NCBI RefSeq assembly: GCF_011420305.2
Contig: NZ_CP061769.1
Coordinates: 855,001 to 919,000 of the forward strand
DNA length: 64,000 nt
DNA from: Nocardioides ochotonae
Lineage (GTDB): Bacteria; Actinomycetota; Actinomycetes; Propionibacteriales; Nocardioidaceae
Direction of reading: 5' to 3'
A program made the translations under genes and the position numbers. The notes under the pieces were generated by a model. The model had not been told where the DNA came from and did no database searches. It was given only the letters and a program-made list of their open reading frames with translations. Positions within the stretch are counted from its first letter, which is position 1. Each line of letters begins with the position of its first letter. Shown here piece after piece: positions 1 to 11,442 of the stretch.

Positions 1-2660
<2,660 letters not shown>

Positions 2661-2826
2661 CACTCACTTTACTGAAACTATCAAGACGACCGCGCAATTG
2701 ATCGCGTCCACGATCCAACACAACACCCACATGGCACAAACATGTGAATAGTGGCTTGGCTCCCCAGACACACACCCCCGAAACCTCACGGTTTTGTTGC
2801 CGGTGTTGATGGGTGGAGTCGATAGA

Positions 2827-2944
2827 GTTACGGCGGCCATAGCGAAAGGGAAACACCCGGTCCCATCCCGAACCCGGAAGTTAAGCCTTTCAGCGCCGAT
2901 GGTACTGCAACCGAGAGGTTGTGGGAGAGTAGGACGCCGCCGGA
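2827..2944 (+). rRNA. 5S ribosomal RNA
   Basis: About 118 nt with the usual 5S landmarks: a 5' GTTACGGCGGCCATAGCG arm, CCCATCCCGAACCCGGAAG in loop C/helix III, GATGGTACTGCAACC, and a 3' GGGAGAGTAGGACGCCGCC arm that pairs with the 5' end. It lies about 165 nt after the 23S gene, the normal order of a bacterial rrn operon. The spacer from 2661 to 2826 holds no tRNA and no gene that I can see; it presumably carries processing stems. Confidence 0.96.
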
Positions 2945-2955
2945 CAATCATTCAC

Positions 2956-2994
2956 AGAACGGGTCGCACCCCACGGGGTGCGACCCGTTCTGCT
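2956..2994 (+). terminator. rrn operon terminator hairpin
   Basis: A perfect 17-bp inverted repeat (arms 2956-2972 and 2975-2991, starting AGAACGGGTCGC) begins 12 nt after the 5S gene and is followed by TGCTATTTGC. This is a very stable GC-rich hairpin with only a weak T tract, typical of actinobacterial terminators. It closes the rRNA operon. Confidence 0.88.
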
Positions 2995-3188
2995 ATTTGC
3001 ACCCGTTGTGCGCCGAAATGGCGGAAGTCGGACGCCTCGGTGGGGGATTCTCCGGCGTCCGACCTCCGTGGAGAATATTAAAGACTTGTCTTCGCCGCGT
3101 CTTGCCTGGTCTGGTCCGGCCACGGGGCACATGCGAAGCGGCGCGCGGGTCACCGGACACTGTCCGTCCCCGACGAAGTGAGGTCCTC

Positions 3189-3572
3189 ATGTTCGCTCTG
3201 CGTCGCACCACCGCCACGCTCGGTAGCGCCGTCCTGCTCGCCGTGCCTCTCAGCATCGTCGGAGCCCCGTCGGCGCAGGCCGCCGACCGCGAGTTCCGAT
3301 GCGCCGGCGCCGAGGTCGACTTCGAGGTCGACAAGGAGGCGGGACGCTTCGAGGTCGACGTCAGCATCGACACCACACGAAACGCCCGCTGGCGGGTCAC
3401 CCTGCGCCAGAACGGCAGGGTGTTCCACAAGCGCGTGCACCGCGCCGACCGGGACGGCGACATCGACGTGAGCCTGCGTCGTCCGGACACGCGTGGTGCC
3501 GATGTCTTCAAGCTGCGGGTGAAGAAGATCGGCGGCCCCGCCGCGTGCACCAGCCGCATCCGCCTGCGCTGA
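3189..3572 (+). CDS. small secreted protein of unknown function
   Basis: Encodes 127 residues. The first ~30 residues form a clear Sec signal peptide: an RR pair at residues 5-6, a hydrophobic core, and a predicted cleavage after AQA at about residue 31. The mature part is ~95 residues, rich in charged residues and alternating short beta-like stretches, with one Cys near each end (in FRCAG and AACTS) that could form a disulfide once exported. I recognise no family. Longer reading frames start upstream but would put the signal peptide in the middle of the protein, so the ATG at 3189 is preferred. The ~195 nt between the rrn terminator and this gene show nothing else. Confidence 0.72.
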   Translation: MFALRRTTATLGSAVLLAVPLSIVGAPSAQAADREFRCAGAEVDFEVDKEAGRFEVDVSIDTTRNARWRVTLRQNGRVFHKRVHRADRDGDIDVSLRRPDTRGADVFKLRVKKIGGPAACTSRIRLR

Positions 3573-3585
3573 CCTGGTCACCTCC

Positions 3586-4707
3586 GTGCCCCCGCAGCGC
3601 CCCGCGACCGTCCACGAGCTGAGCCGCGCCGACGCCCGGCGGATCGCGGTGTCCGCCCAGCTGGCGGCGCGCCCGCGGCCGACCGGCCTGGAGGAGGCGG
3701 TGCGCGGTCTCTCCCAGGTGCAGCTCGAGCCCACGAGCGCCGTCGCGCCGAGCGCGGACCTGGTGCTGTGGAGTCGCCTCGGGGCGGCGTACGACCCGGC
3801 GCACCTGCGCGACGCGCTCGACGAGCAGCGCCTCGTCGAGCTCAGCGGGTTCGTCCGCCCACCCGCGGACATCGCACTGTTTCGCGCCGAGATGGCGATC
3901 TGGCCGGGGGAGGAGCCGCTGCGCGAGTGGCAGGAGGACACCCGCGACTGGTTGCGCGCCAACGACGGGTGCCGGCGCGAGGTGCTCGCACTGCTGCGCA
4001 CCGACGGGCCGCTGCCCGCCTCCGAGCTGCCCGACACCTGTGTGCGGCCGTGGCGCTCGAGCGGTTGGAACGACGACCGCAACCTGCGGATGCTCCTCGA
4101 GGTCCTGGCCCGCCGTGGCGAGGTCGCGGTGGCCGGGCGGTGCGGTCGCGAGCGGCTCTGGGACCTCGCCGAGCGGATCTACCCCGATGACCCGGTGCCT
4201 GCGCTCGCCGAGGCCCGTCGGCTCCGCGCCGAGCGGCGGCTGAGCTCGGTGGGGATCGCGCGCCCCCGGGGGCCGCAGGAGCCCGGCGAGCCGCTCGACC
4301 TGAGCGAGGCCGGGGAGCCAGCCGTGATCGCGGGCGTCCGCGGCACCTGGCGGGTGGACCCGGCCCGTCTGGGGCAGCCGTTCTCAGGTCGCACGGTGCT
4401 GCTCTCGCCGTTCGACAGACTGGTCAAGGACCGGCGCACCCTCGCCGACGTGTTCGACTTCGAGTACCTGCTGGAGATGTACAAGCCCGCCGCCCGGCGG
4501 CGCTGGGGCTACTACGCGCTGCCGGTCCTGCACGGCGACCGCCTGGTCGGGAAGCTCGACGCCCACGCCGACCACGAGGCCGGGGTGCTGCGGGTGGCTG
4601 CGCTGCACCTCGACGTCGAGCTCGGCGCCGGCGCGCGTGCGAGTGTCGAGCGGGAGATCGCGGCGCTGGCGTCCTGGCTCGGTCTGGAGGTCGCAGGTGC
4701 GGACTGA
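3586..4707 (+). CDS. AlkZ/YcaQ-family winged-helix DNA glycosylase
   Basis: 373 residues of the HTH_42 (YcaQ/AlkZ) family, proteins built of tandem winged helices that unhook interstrand crosslinks or excise bulky alkylated bases from DNA. The N-terminal RADARRIAVSAQ segment and the loop LSQVQLEP at residues 42-49 fit the family. Q44-V45-Q46 matches the Q-x-Q catalytic motif of the AlkZ branch, whereas E. coli YcaQ (AlkX) carries Q-x-D. The C-terminal SPFDRLVKDR and YYALPVL segments are also typical. The gene starts with GTG 13 nt after the secreted-protein gene. AlkZ proteins often protect antibiotic producers, but no biosynthetic cluster is visible here, so a general repair role is more likely. 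Confidence 0.85.
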   Translation: MPPQRPATVHELSRADARRIAVSAQLAARPRPTGLEEAVRGLSQVQLEPTSAVAPSADLVLWSRLGAAYDPAHLRDALDEQRLVELSGFVRPPADIALFRAEMAIWPGEEPLREWQEDTRDWLRANDGCRREVLALLRTDGPLPASELPDTCVRPWRSSGWNDDRNLRMLLEVLARRGEVAVAGRCGRERLWDLAERIYPDDPVPALAEARRLRAERRLSSVGIARPRGPQEPGEPLDLSEAGEPAVIAGVRGTWRVDPARLGQPFSGRTVLLSPFDRLVKDRRTLADVFDFEYLLEMYKPAARRRWGYYALPVLHGDRLVGKLDAHADHEAGVLRVAALHLDVELGAGARASVEREIAALASWLGLEVAGAD

Positions 4708-4745
4708 CCTCCTGCTCGACCCCCATGGCCGGTAGGTTGCGCTGC

Positions 4746-5516
4746 GTGCCCGAGACTGCGAGTGCCGCCCACGTCGTCGCCCTCAACCACGTCGGCGTGA
4801 GCGTCGCCGACCTGGCCCGGGCGCGGTCCTTCTGGATCGATGGGCTGGGGGCGAGCGAGCACGGCGCCTTCGGCTGGCCGGTCGGTACGACGCCTGCCGA
4901 CGAGTCCCTCGCCACCGACGGGACCGCCGCCGACGTGGTGCTGCTGCGCACGGACGCGGCGTTCCTCGAGCTCTTCGCGTTCTCGGCACCCACCCCGGCA
5001 CCGCGACCGCCGGGCGCCCCCGGGGTCTCGGCGCTGACCTGGGCGGTCCCCGACGTCGCGGCCACGCGGGCCCGGCTGCGGGACCTCGGCGCCGGCACGG
5101 TGCCCGCCGGTGACGGCTGCGCCGTCCGCTGCCCGGACGGCACCGAGGTGCTCCTGCAGGCCGCCGGCGACGGCCCGACCGGTCTGGTCGGCGTACGCGT
5201 GGCGGTGGCGGACCCGACGCGGCACCCGCTGCCTGCGGTGCCCGGCCCGGTGGCGGTCGAGCTGGTCGGCGGCGCCGACGCCGACCCCGCGCGGCCGGTC
5301 GACCTGGGCGTGAACCACGTCTGCCTCGACGTCTCCGGCATCGCTGCGCTGCGCGCCGGCCTCGACGGGGTCCACTGGCACCACGAGGTCACCGAGTCCA
5401 GCGCCGGGATCGCGGCGGTCTGCTACGGGACCACCGACGACGGGCTGCTCGTCGAGCTGCTCGAGAGTCGCTCGCCCGACGCGTTCCTCGCCCGCTGCAA
5501 GCTGGTGCACCCGTGA
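4746..5516 (+). CDS. VOC (glyoxalase/bleomycin-resistance) superfamily protein
   Basis: 256 residues with two VOC modules. The first starts VALNHVGVSVADLARARSFW and the second around LGVNHVCLDVSG, ending in LLVELLES; the His in NHV and the Glu in the last strand are typical metal-ligand positions. This resembles glyoxalase-like or lactoylglutathione-lyase-like proteins, but the substrate cannot be read from sequence. An ATG at 4725 is in frame, but GTG 4746 is chosen because TAGGTT at 4733-4738 sits exactly 7 nt in front, the leaderless pattern seen repeatedly in this window. Its last bases overlap the next gene in GTGA, so the two are probably co-translated. Confidence 0.8.
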   Translation: MPETASAAHVVALNHVGVSVADLARARSFWIDGLGASEHGAFGWPVGTTPADESLATDGTAADVVLLRTDAAFLELFAFSAPTPAPRPPGAPGVSALTWAVPDVAATRARLRDLGAGTVPAGDGCAVRCPDGTEVLLQAAGDGPTGLVGVRVAVADPTRHPLPAVPGPVAVELVGGADADPARPVDLGVNHVCLDVSGIAALRAGLDGVHWHHEVTESSAGIAAVCYGTTDDGLLVELLESRSPDAFLARCKLVHP

Positions 5517-6112
5517 GCGCCCTGCGCCCCGAGCGGGTGCTGGTGGTCTCCGCCACCCGCGAGGAGGCGGCGTACCTGCCCCCGGGGACACCGCTCGTGG
5601 TCACCGGGATCGGCAAGACGCTCGCCGCGGTCGCCACGGCCCGGGCGCTCGCCGAGCGCGACGGCGAGGTGGACCTGGTGGTCAACCTCGGCACCGCCGG
5701 CGCCCTGCGTCCCGGCCTGGTCGGGCTGCACCGCCCGAGCGTCGTGCTCAACCACGACCTCTCCGCCGATGCCGTGCGGGCCCTCGGGCACGATCCGCAC
5801 GACCGTCTCGAGCTCGACCGCGGCGACGAGACGGTGCTGGCGACGGGCGACGCCTTCGTCAGCGAGCCGAGCGTGCGCGACCGGCTCGCCGCCCGGGCGC
5901 ACCTCGTCGACATGGAGGGGTACGCCGTGGCGTGGGCGTGCCGCGCGGGCGGGGTCCCGGTGCTGATGCTCAAGCACGTCTCGGACAGCGCCGACGACTC
6001 CGCGCTCGACTGGTCGAGCGTCGTCGACGCGAGTGCGCGGGTGCTCGCGGCGGCGCTGGCCGAGCTCCTCGCGGACCCGGCCGGCGCCACCGGCGGGACT
6101 CAGCCCGGCTGA
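5513..6112 (+). CDS. MTA/SAH-nucleosidase-like protein (PNP/UDP phosphorylase fold)
   Basis: 199 residues. Motifs of the 5'-methylthioadenosine/S-adenosylhomocysteine nucleosidase type are present: GIGKTLAAV near residue 31, NLGTAGALR near 60, ATGDAFVSEP near 108, VDMEGYAVA near 130 (the Met-Glu that binds the ribose) and KHVSDSADD near 153 with the conserved catalytic Asp. It would hydrolyse a purine nucleoside or related N-glycoside in the cytosol, feeding methionine or purine salvage. The GTG start overlaps the stop of the preceding VOC gene by 4 bases. The 3' end overlaps the convergent MFS gene by 13 bases. Confidence 0.83.
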   Translation: MSALRPERVLVVSATREEAAYLPPGTPLVVTGIGKTLAAVATARALAERDGEVDLVVNLGTAGALRPGLVGLHRPSVVLNHDLSADAVRALGHDPHDRLELDRGDETVLATGDAFVSEPSVRDRLAARAHLVDMEGYAVAWACRAGGVPVLMLKHVSDSADDSALDWSSVVDASARVLAAALAELLADPAGATGGTQPG

Positions 6113-7410
6113 CCTGCCCGGTCGGCCTCGAGCCCGTCGCGGGCCGCCTCGGTGGCCGCCGCAGCGTCGGCGGCGGCGGTGGCCGCGGCCGAGGCGGTGG
6201 CGGCGTCGAGCGCGCGGCGCACCGGACGCTGGCCGAGGAGCGCGAGGACGACGGCGGCGACGGTGGCGCCCACCGTCACGACGAAGGCGGCGCCGTACCC
6301 GTCGGCGTCGGCGGCGCGACCGGCGATGCCGGAGCCGAGGGCGTAGCCGACCCCGGTGGCGCCGCCGAGCAGGGTCATCGCCATCCCGACGCGGGACATC
6401 GGGACGAGCCGCTCGCCGAGGGTGAAGACGCTGATCATGTAGGGCGCCACGGCGAACCCGAGCATCAGCACGACCACGACCAGCGCGCCGATCGAGTCGA
6501 CCCCGAGCAGCGGCGTGGAGAGCACCACCAGGCCGGCGGCGAAGACGAGCACGCGGCGCTCCAGCCCGAACCGCTCGGGCAGCGCGACCGTGGCCAGGCC
6601 GGCCAGCACGCTGCCGATCCCGAGGATGGCGTGCACGAGTCCGGCGACCTCCGGGTGCCCGGCCTGGTCGGTGAGCGCGGTGGTGCCGGTCTGCACGGAG
6701 CCGAACAGCATGCCGACGAACATCTGGGCGAGCAGCAGGCCGCCGAGCAGCGGCGTGAAGAGCCGGCCACCGGCCTGGACCAGGCCGGTGGCGGCCCGGC
6801 CGGTGAGCCGTGCGGTCGGGTGCAGGGCGAACGCGCTGCCGAAGACGAGCAGCATCACCGAGGCGGTGAGCAGCGCGCCGCCGGGGGAGACCAGGGCGAC
6901 CAGGCCACCGACGAGCGCCGGGCCCAGGACGAAGGCCGCCTCGTCGGCGGCGCCCTCGTAGGAGAACGCGGCCGACATCAGCCGGCCCTGGGACTGGCCG
7001 GCAGGAGAGGTGATCGGGCGCCACCGCACCCGCGCGAGCGGGCCGACCTGGGGGATGAAGAATCCGGCGAGGGCCGCGGCGGCGACCAGCGCGCCGTCGG
7101 CGGCGCCGGCGTCGGTGAGCAGCACCAGCGCGGCCAGGCCGACGGCGCCGAGGACGGACTGCACCAGCACGACCGAGCGCTGGCCGACCCGGTCGGCGAT
7201 CCCGCCGGCGAGCGGGGAGCCGACGGCGTTGGCGACGGCGAGCGCGCCGGCGGCCGCGCCACCGGTGCCGTAGGAGTCGGTGGCGGTGGCGACCAGCAGC
7301 AGGGTGCCGATCTGGCTCATGCTCATCGGCAGCCGGCCGAGGAAGGCGACCGCGACGTAGAGCGAGCCGGTGAGGCCGAAGAGTCGTCGATAGGTGGTGA
7401 GGGGGGACAC
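6100..7410 (-). CDS. MFS transporter
   Basis: 436 residues with about 12 hydrophobic segments alternating with short loops and an Ala-rich, low-complexity C-terminal tail. The loop between helices 2 and 3 carries GGIADRVGQRS, a variant of the MFS motif A (GxLaDrxGrr), which supports a proton-coupled exporter of small molecules. The start is a GTG behind a GAAGGA ribosome-binding site. The gene runs convergent to the nucleosidase and divergent from the M15 peptidase; the 141-nt gap to that gene holds both promoters. The substrate is unknown. Confidence 0.85.
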   Translation of the reverse strand: MSPLTTYRRLFGLTGSLYVAVAFLGRLPMSMSQIGTLLLVATATDSYGTGGAAAGALAVANAVGSPLAGGIADRVGQRSVVLVQSVLGAVGLAALVLLTDAGAADGALVAAAALAGFFIPQVGPLARVRWRPITSPAGQSQGRLMSAAFSYEGAADEAAFVLGPALVGGLVALVSPGGALLTASVMLLVFGSAFALHPTARLTGRAATGLVQAGGRLFTPLLGGLLLAQMFVGMLFGSVQTGTTALTDQAGHPEVAGLVHAILGIGSVLAGLATVALPERFGLERRVLVFAAGLVVLSTPLLGVDSIGALVVVVLMLGFAVAPYMISVFTLGERLVPMSRVGMAMTLLGGATGVGYALGSGIAGRAADADGYGAAFVVTVGATVAAVVLALLGQRPVRRALDAATASAAATAAADAAAATEAARDGLEADRAGQPG

Positions 7411-7551
7411 GTGGGTGGCGTTCCTTCAGGGTCGTTCGGACTGCGCGCCGAACCCACCACCAAGACGCGCGGAACCCTGTACGCCCCCTATCTTATCGAG
7501 CCGTCGCGGCGTGGCGTAGTCGTCGGCGCCGCGCAGGGCAGACTGGCGCCC

Positions 7552-8976
7552 ATGCCGCTGGGGTCCCGTCTGCTGCCGTCCCTGCTCGCCCTGTCGATCG
7601 CGCTCGCCGGCGCCCTGGCGGGCGCAGTCGTGACCGCGCCCGCCGCCCGGGCGCTCGACCCGGTGCCGACGCTGCTCACGCTCGAGGCGCCGGCCGCACC
7701 TGCGGAGGAGACGAGCGACGTCTCGGTCTCGCTGGGTACGGCGAGCGCTCCGGTGCTCGCCGCGAGCGTGACCCTGGAGCGCCGCGTCGGCGGGACCTGG
7801 CGCCCGCTCACCACGGTGGTGACCGACGACGCCGGCCATGCGGTCGTGCCGGTGCGGCTGGGCAAGGTGGCGGCCGACAACGTGGTCCGCGCCCTCTGGG
7901 CCGGCGACGAGGCCCACGCCCCGGCGAGGGCGACGCTGACGATCCGGCTGCGCAGGCTGACCAGCCTGCTGGTGGTCCGGGCGCCTGCGCGGGTGGTCGA
8001 CGAGCAGCAGGTGCGCGTGGAGGTGCGCTGGCGGGCCGGCGGGCGCGGGGTCGCCGGCCGGGTGCAGGTGCTGCGGCGCGACGCCGGCGGCTCGTGGCGG
8101 GCGGTGCGCTGGGTGCGCACCGGGGGCCTGGGTGTGGCGCGCTTCGACGTACGCCCGCGGGTCGACACGGCGTGGAAGGCCAAGGCGCCCGCCGTGGACT
8201 GGGCCACGCGGGCGAACAGCGTGGTGCGCCGCATCGACAACGTCCCGTCGGGCACGCCGGTGACCCTGCCGGCCGCGGCGCCGAAGCCGCGCGTCTCCGT
8301 GCCGCGCCAGCCGCGTGCGGTGGGCGCCGGGCCGAACGCCGCGGTCGGCCGGATCCCCGACGACGTGTGGCGCACCATGCGCGGGCGCAGCTGGCACCGG
8401 GGCTGCCCGGTGGGCCGCAGCGGGCTGCGACTGCTGCGCATCAACTACTGGGGCTACGACGGCTACCGCTACCGCGGCGAGCTGATCGCGAACGCCGACG
8501 CCGTCGGTGCGATGTCGGCCGCGCTCGCCGAGATGTATCGCCGCGAGCTCCCGCTGCGCTCGATGTACCGGGTGGACCGGTTCGGCTGGTCCGCGCGTCT
8601 GGGCGGCGCGGACGACTACGCCTCGATGGCGGCCGGCAACACCTCGGCGTTCAACTGCCGCGACGTGGTCGGGCGTCCCGGCGTGCGCTCGCCGCACTCC
8701 TACGGCCGGTCGCTGGACGTCAACCCGTGGGAGAACCCCTACCGCGCCTCCCACGGCTGGACGCCGAACTCCTGGTGGGTCGGGCGCAGCCACCCCCGCG
8801 TGGCGTGGCGCTCGAGCAGTCACCGGGTCGTGTCGCTGATGGCGTCGCACGGCCTGCGCTGGACCTACGGCACCGCGGATGCCCACCACTTCGACGCCGT
8901 GCCCGGCGGTGCCGCGGGCCGCGCCCTGACCCCGGCCGAGCTGCACCCGCAGTGCGTCGGCTTCGTGTGCAAGTGA
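7552..8976 (+). CDS. secreted M15-family (VanY/D,D-carboxypeptidase-like) peptidase
   Basis: 474 residues. A signal peptide covers about residues 1-34 (cleavage near ARA), then Ig/beta-sandwich-like repeats (cell-wall or adhesive role, residues ~40-230), a linker rich in Pro/Ala, and a C-terminal M15 domain. In that domain SPHSYGRSLDVN gives His382 and Asp389, and AHHFDAV gives His446: the three zinc ligands expected for M15 peptidases, which cleave D-Ala-D-Ala or similar peptidoglycan cross-bridges. The ATG lies 7 nt after CAGACT at 7539-7544, so the mRNA is probably leaderless. The stop overlaps the next gene by 4 bases. Confidence 0.85.
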   Translation: MPLGSRLLPSLLALSIALAGALAGAVVTAPAARALDPVPTLLTLEAPAAPAEETSDVSVSLGTASAPVLAASVTLERRVGGTWRPLTTVVTDDAGHAVVPVRLGKVAADNVVRALWAGDEAHAPARATLTIRLRRLTSLLVVRAPARVVDEQQVRVEVRWRAGGRGVAGRVQVLRRDAGGSWRAVRWVRTGGLGVARFDVRPRVDTAWKAKAPAVDWATRANSVVRRIDNVPSGTPVTLPAAAPKPRVSVPRQPRAVGAGPNAAVGRIPDDVWRTMRGRSWHRGCPVGRSGLRLLRINYWGYDGYRYRGELIANADAVGAMSAALAEMYRRELPLRSMYRVDRFGWSARLGGADDYASMAAGNTSAFNCRDVVGRPGVRSPHSYGRSLDVNPWENPYRASHGWTPNSWWVGRSHPRVAWRSSSHRVVSLMASHGLRWTYGTADAHHFDAVPGGAAGRALTPAELHPQCVGFVCK

Positions 8977-9410
8977 GCGGCGGCTGCGCGTTCTGCGCCA
9001 TCGTGACCGGCGACGCCGCCGCCCACGTGGTGCTGGAGACCGAGGACCTGCTCGCGTTCCTCGACCGGCGTCCGGTGTTCAAGGGGCACGTGCTGCTGGT
9101 GCCGCGCGTGCACGTCGAGACCCTGCCGGAGCTGCCGGCCGCGCTGCGCGACGGCTTCCTGGCCGCCGCCCAGCGGCTCGCGGCCGCGGTGGTCACCGGG
9201 CTCGGCGCCCAGGGCAGCTTCGTGGCCGTCAACAACACCGTCAGCCAGTCGGTGCCGCACCTGCACCTGCACGTCGTCCCGCGCACCAAGGGCGACGGGC
9301 TGCGCGGGTTCTTCTGGCCTCGCACCCGGTACGCCGACGCCGAGGAGCCCGCGGTGTACGCCGCCCGGCTGCGCGCGGCGCTCGCGGACGGCGTCGGCGA
9401 GGACGCCTAG
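8973..9410 (+). CDS. HIT family protein (histidine triad hydrolase)
   Basis: 145 residues. The zinc-like CAFCAIV motif at the N-terminus and the histidine triad HLHLHVVPR with His96, His98 and His100 identify a HIT-domain nucleotide hydrolase or transferase of the Hint/Fhit type, which acts on AMP-linked substrates in the cytosol. Length is normal for the family. The GTG start overlaps the stop of the M15 peptidase gene (GTGA), suggesting translational coupling. Confidence 0.92.
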   Translation: MSGGCAFCAIVTGDAAAHVVLETEDLLAFLDRRPVFKGHVLLVPRVHVETLPELPAALRDGFLAAAQRLAAAVVTGLGAQGSFVAVNNTVSQSVPHLHLHVVPRTKGDGLRGFFWPRTRYADAEEPAVYAARLRAALADGVGEDA

Positions 9411-9453
9411 AGTGACCGCGGTCACCCGCACACGCCACGACGAAGGAGTCAGC

Positions 9454-10233
9454 ATGGGTCGTTTCGAGGGACGCGTCGCCGTCATCACCGGTGCCGCCCG
9501 GGGCATCGGCTTCGGCACCGCCACCCGCTTCGCGCAGGAAGGTGCCTCGGTCGCCGTCATCGACCTCGACGAGCAGGCCGCCGGCGCGGCCGCCGCCCGG
9601 CTGATGTCGGACGAGGGGGCGCCGGAGGGGGTGCGGGCGATCGGCATCGGCGCCGACGTGAGCGACGCCGCGTCGGTCGCGGCCGCGGTGGACCGGGTGG
9701 TCGCCGAGCTCGGCGGGATCCACGTGCTGGTCAACAACGCCGGCATCACCCGCGACAACCTGCTGTTCAAGATGAGCGAGGACGACTGGGACCTGGTCCT
9801 CGGCGTCCACCTCAAGGGCGCGTTCTTGATGACCAAGGCGGCACAGCAGCACTTCGTCGCCCAGCGCTACGGCAAGATCCTCAACCTCTCCAGCACCTCC
9901 GCCCTCGGCAACCGCGGGCAGGCGAACTACTCCGCGGCCAAGATGGGCGTGCAGGGCTTCACCCGCACCCTGGGCATTGAGCTCGGGCCGTTCGGCATCA
10001 ACGTCAATGCGATCGCCCCGGGCTTCATCGCCACCGAGATGACCGACGCGACCGCGGCCCGTCTCGGCATCGAGCTGGAGGAGTTCCGCCGGCTCAACGC
10101 GGAGGCGAACCCGGTCCGCCGGGTCGGGCAGCCCGAGGACATCGCGGCGGCGGCGGCGTTCCTGTGCAGCGACGAGGCCTCCTACATCACCGGGCAGACG
10201 CTGTACGTCGACGGCGGGGCCACGCTCGGCTGA
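9454..10233 (+). CDS. short-chain dehydrogenase, FabG-like
   Basis: 259 residues, a classical SDR: cofactor motif TGAARGIG at residues 12-19, NNAG near residue 95, the catalytic Ser in LSSTS near 146, and Tyr159/Lys163 in NYSAAK. The C-terminal segment YITGQTLYVDGG is typical of 3-oxoacyl-ACP reductase-like enzymes. It reduces a keto group with NAD(P)H; the substrate (fatty-acid intermediate or other) cannot be fixed from sequence. The start is ATG behind a good AAGGAG site. A TAGAGT -10 box at 9409-9414 would give a leader of about 35 nt. Confidence 0.88.
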   Translation: MGRFEGRVAVITGAARGIGFGTATRFAQEGASVAVIDLDEQAAGAAAARLMSDEGAPEGVRAIGIGADVSDAASVAAAVDRVVAELGGIHVLVNNAGITRDNLLFKMSEDDWDLVLGVHLKGAFLMTKAAQQHFVAQRYGKILNLSSTSALGNRGQANYSAAKMGVQGFTRTLGIELGPFGINVNAIAPGFIATEMTDATAARLGIELEEFRRLNAEANPVRRVGQPEDIAAAAAFLCSDEASYITGQTLYVDGGATLG

Positions 10234-10275
10234 GGTCTGGACCACCCGGGCTCGCGCGCCGGGGGGAGGGTGCGT

Positions 10276-10293
10276 GCCCACCGCTGGGTGGGC
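10276..10293 (+). terminator. hairpin after the FabG-like gene
   Basis: GCCCACC at 10276-10282 and GGTGGGC at 10287-10293 form a perfect 7-bp stem with a 4-nt loop, 43 nt after the stop. It lacks a T tract. The promoter of the next gene (TACCCT at 10299-10304) starts just behind it. Confidence 0.5.
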
Positions 10294-10410
10294 GCGCCTA
10301 CCCTGCTGTGGTGGTGCGCCACCCCAGACTGGGTGAGGCGACGCCGACCCGCTCGCCGCACCCGACGGGTGCCCCCTTCCCCTGATGTCGATCCCGAACG
10401 GAGCCCTCCC

Positions 10411-11409
10411 GTGCGCCGTGCCCGCCTCCTGGCTGCCACCGTCCTCGCGTCCAGCCTCGTCCTCACCGCCTGCGGCGGCGACGACCCCGCCGAGTCCGGC
10501 AACGAGCAGGCCGCTGCCGAGTCGAAGGCCCCCGCGACCTGGCCGCTCACCGGACTGCCGGTCAAGGGCGACGGCGACGCGAGCCAGGACCACCCGGTGA
10601 TGGTCGTCAAGATCGACAACAGCTCGGCCAGCAGCCCCCAGATCGGCCTGGGCTCCGCCGACCTCGTGGTCGAGGAGCTCGTCGAGGGCGGGATGACCCG
10701 CCTGGCCGCGTTCTTCTACTCCGACCTGCCCGGCAAGACCGGGCCGGTGCGTTCGATGCGCGCCAGCGACATCGGGATCGTGGCGCCCAGCGACGGCGTG
10801 ATGGTCACCAGCGGCGCGGCGCCGGTCACGATCGAGCGGATCAAGGACGCCGGCATCGAGTTCTTCGGCGAGGGCAGCCCCGGCATCAGCCGCGACGACA
10901 CGCGCGCCCAGCCCTACAACCTCTTCTCCGACCTCGTCGCCACCGCCAAGGCGGCCAAGGGCGACGGCGAGCGGCCCGACGACTACCTGGAGTGGGGCAG
11001 CTCCGAGGACCTGCCGAAGGGGCAGCCGGCCACCACGATCGCGGCCAGCTTCTCCGGCGGACACACCACGAACTGGCGCTTCGAGAAGGGCGCCTACGTC
11101 AACGACAACTCCTACGCCGCCGAGGGCGACGAGTTCCGCGCCGACACCGTGCTGGTGCTGCGGGTGAAGGTCGGCGACGCCGGCTACCTCGACCCGGCGA
11201 ACAACCCGGTGCCCGAGACCAAGCTGACCGGCACCGGCGAGGCGCTGCTCTTCCACGGTGGGCGCCTGGTGCGTGGCACTTGGACCAAGGACGGCCTCGA
11301 CGCGCCGATCGAGCTCTCCACCAAGGCCGGCGACCTCACCGTCCCGGCCGGCCACACCTGGATCGAGCTGGTCCCGCAGGACGGCGGAGACGTCACCTTC
11401 GGGAAGTGA
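10411..11409 (+). CDS. DUF3048 (YerB-like) lipoprotein
   Basis: 332 residues with a lipoprotein signal: two Arg after Met, a hydrophobic stretch and lipobox LTAC with the lipidated Cys at 21. The mature part matches DUF3048/YerB: PLTGLP at its start, PVMVVKIDN near residue 68, a VVEELVEGGMTR segment and KTGPVRSMR near 110. YerB-type proteins are surface lipoproteins without a settled function. The start is GTG behind CGGAG. The -10 box TACCCT at 10299-10304 implies a leader of about 100 nt. No partner gene adjoins it; the next gene is convergent. Confidence 0.87.
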   Translation: MRRARLLAATVLASSLVLTACGGDDPAESGNEQAAAESKAPATWPLTGLPVKGDGDASQDHPVMVVKIDNSSASSPQIGLGSADLVVEELVEGGMTRLAAFFYSDLPGKTGPVRSMRASDIGIVAPSDGVMVTSGAAPVTIERIKDAGIEFFGEGSPGISRDDTRAQPYNLFSDLVATAKAAKGDGERPDDYLEWGSSEDLPKGQPATTIAASFSGGHTTNWRFEKGAYVNDNSYAAEGDEFRADTVLVLRVKVGDAGYLDPANNPVPETKLTGTGEALLFHGGRLVRGTWTKDGLDAPIELSTKAGDLTVPAGHTWIELVPQDGGDVTFGK

Positions 11410-11419
11410 CACGTCCGGT

Positions 11420-11440
11420 GCCCCGGCTGCGGGCCGGGGC
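11420..11440. terminator. bidirectional hairpin between convergent genes
   Basis: GCCCCGGC at 11420-11427 and GCCGGGGC at 11433-11440 form a perfect 8-bp stem with a 5-nt loop, placed between the convergent DUF3048 and TetR genes. There is no T tract on either side. Confidence 0.55.
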
Positions 11441-11442
11441 GC

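Noticed and set aside
6115..6350. GC-rich repetitive stretch at the 3' end of the MFS gene as a repeat element
   Set aside because: It encodes an Ala-rich C-terminal tail; the periodicity follows codons and stops at the gene end.
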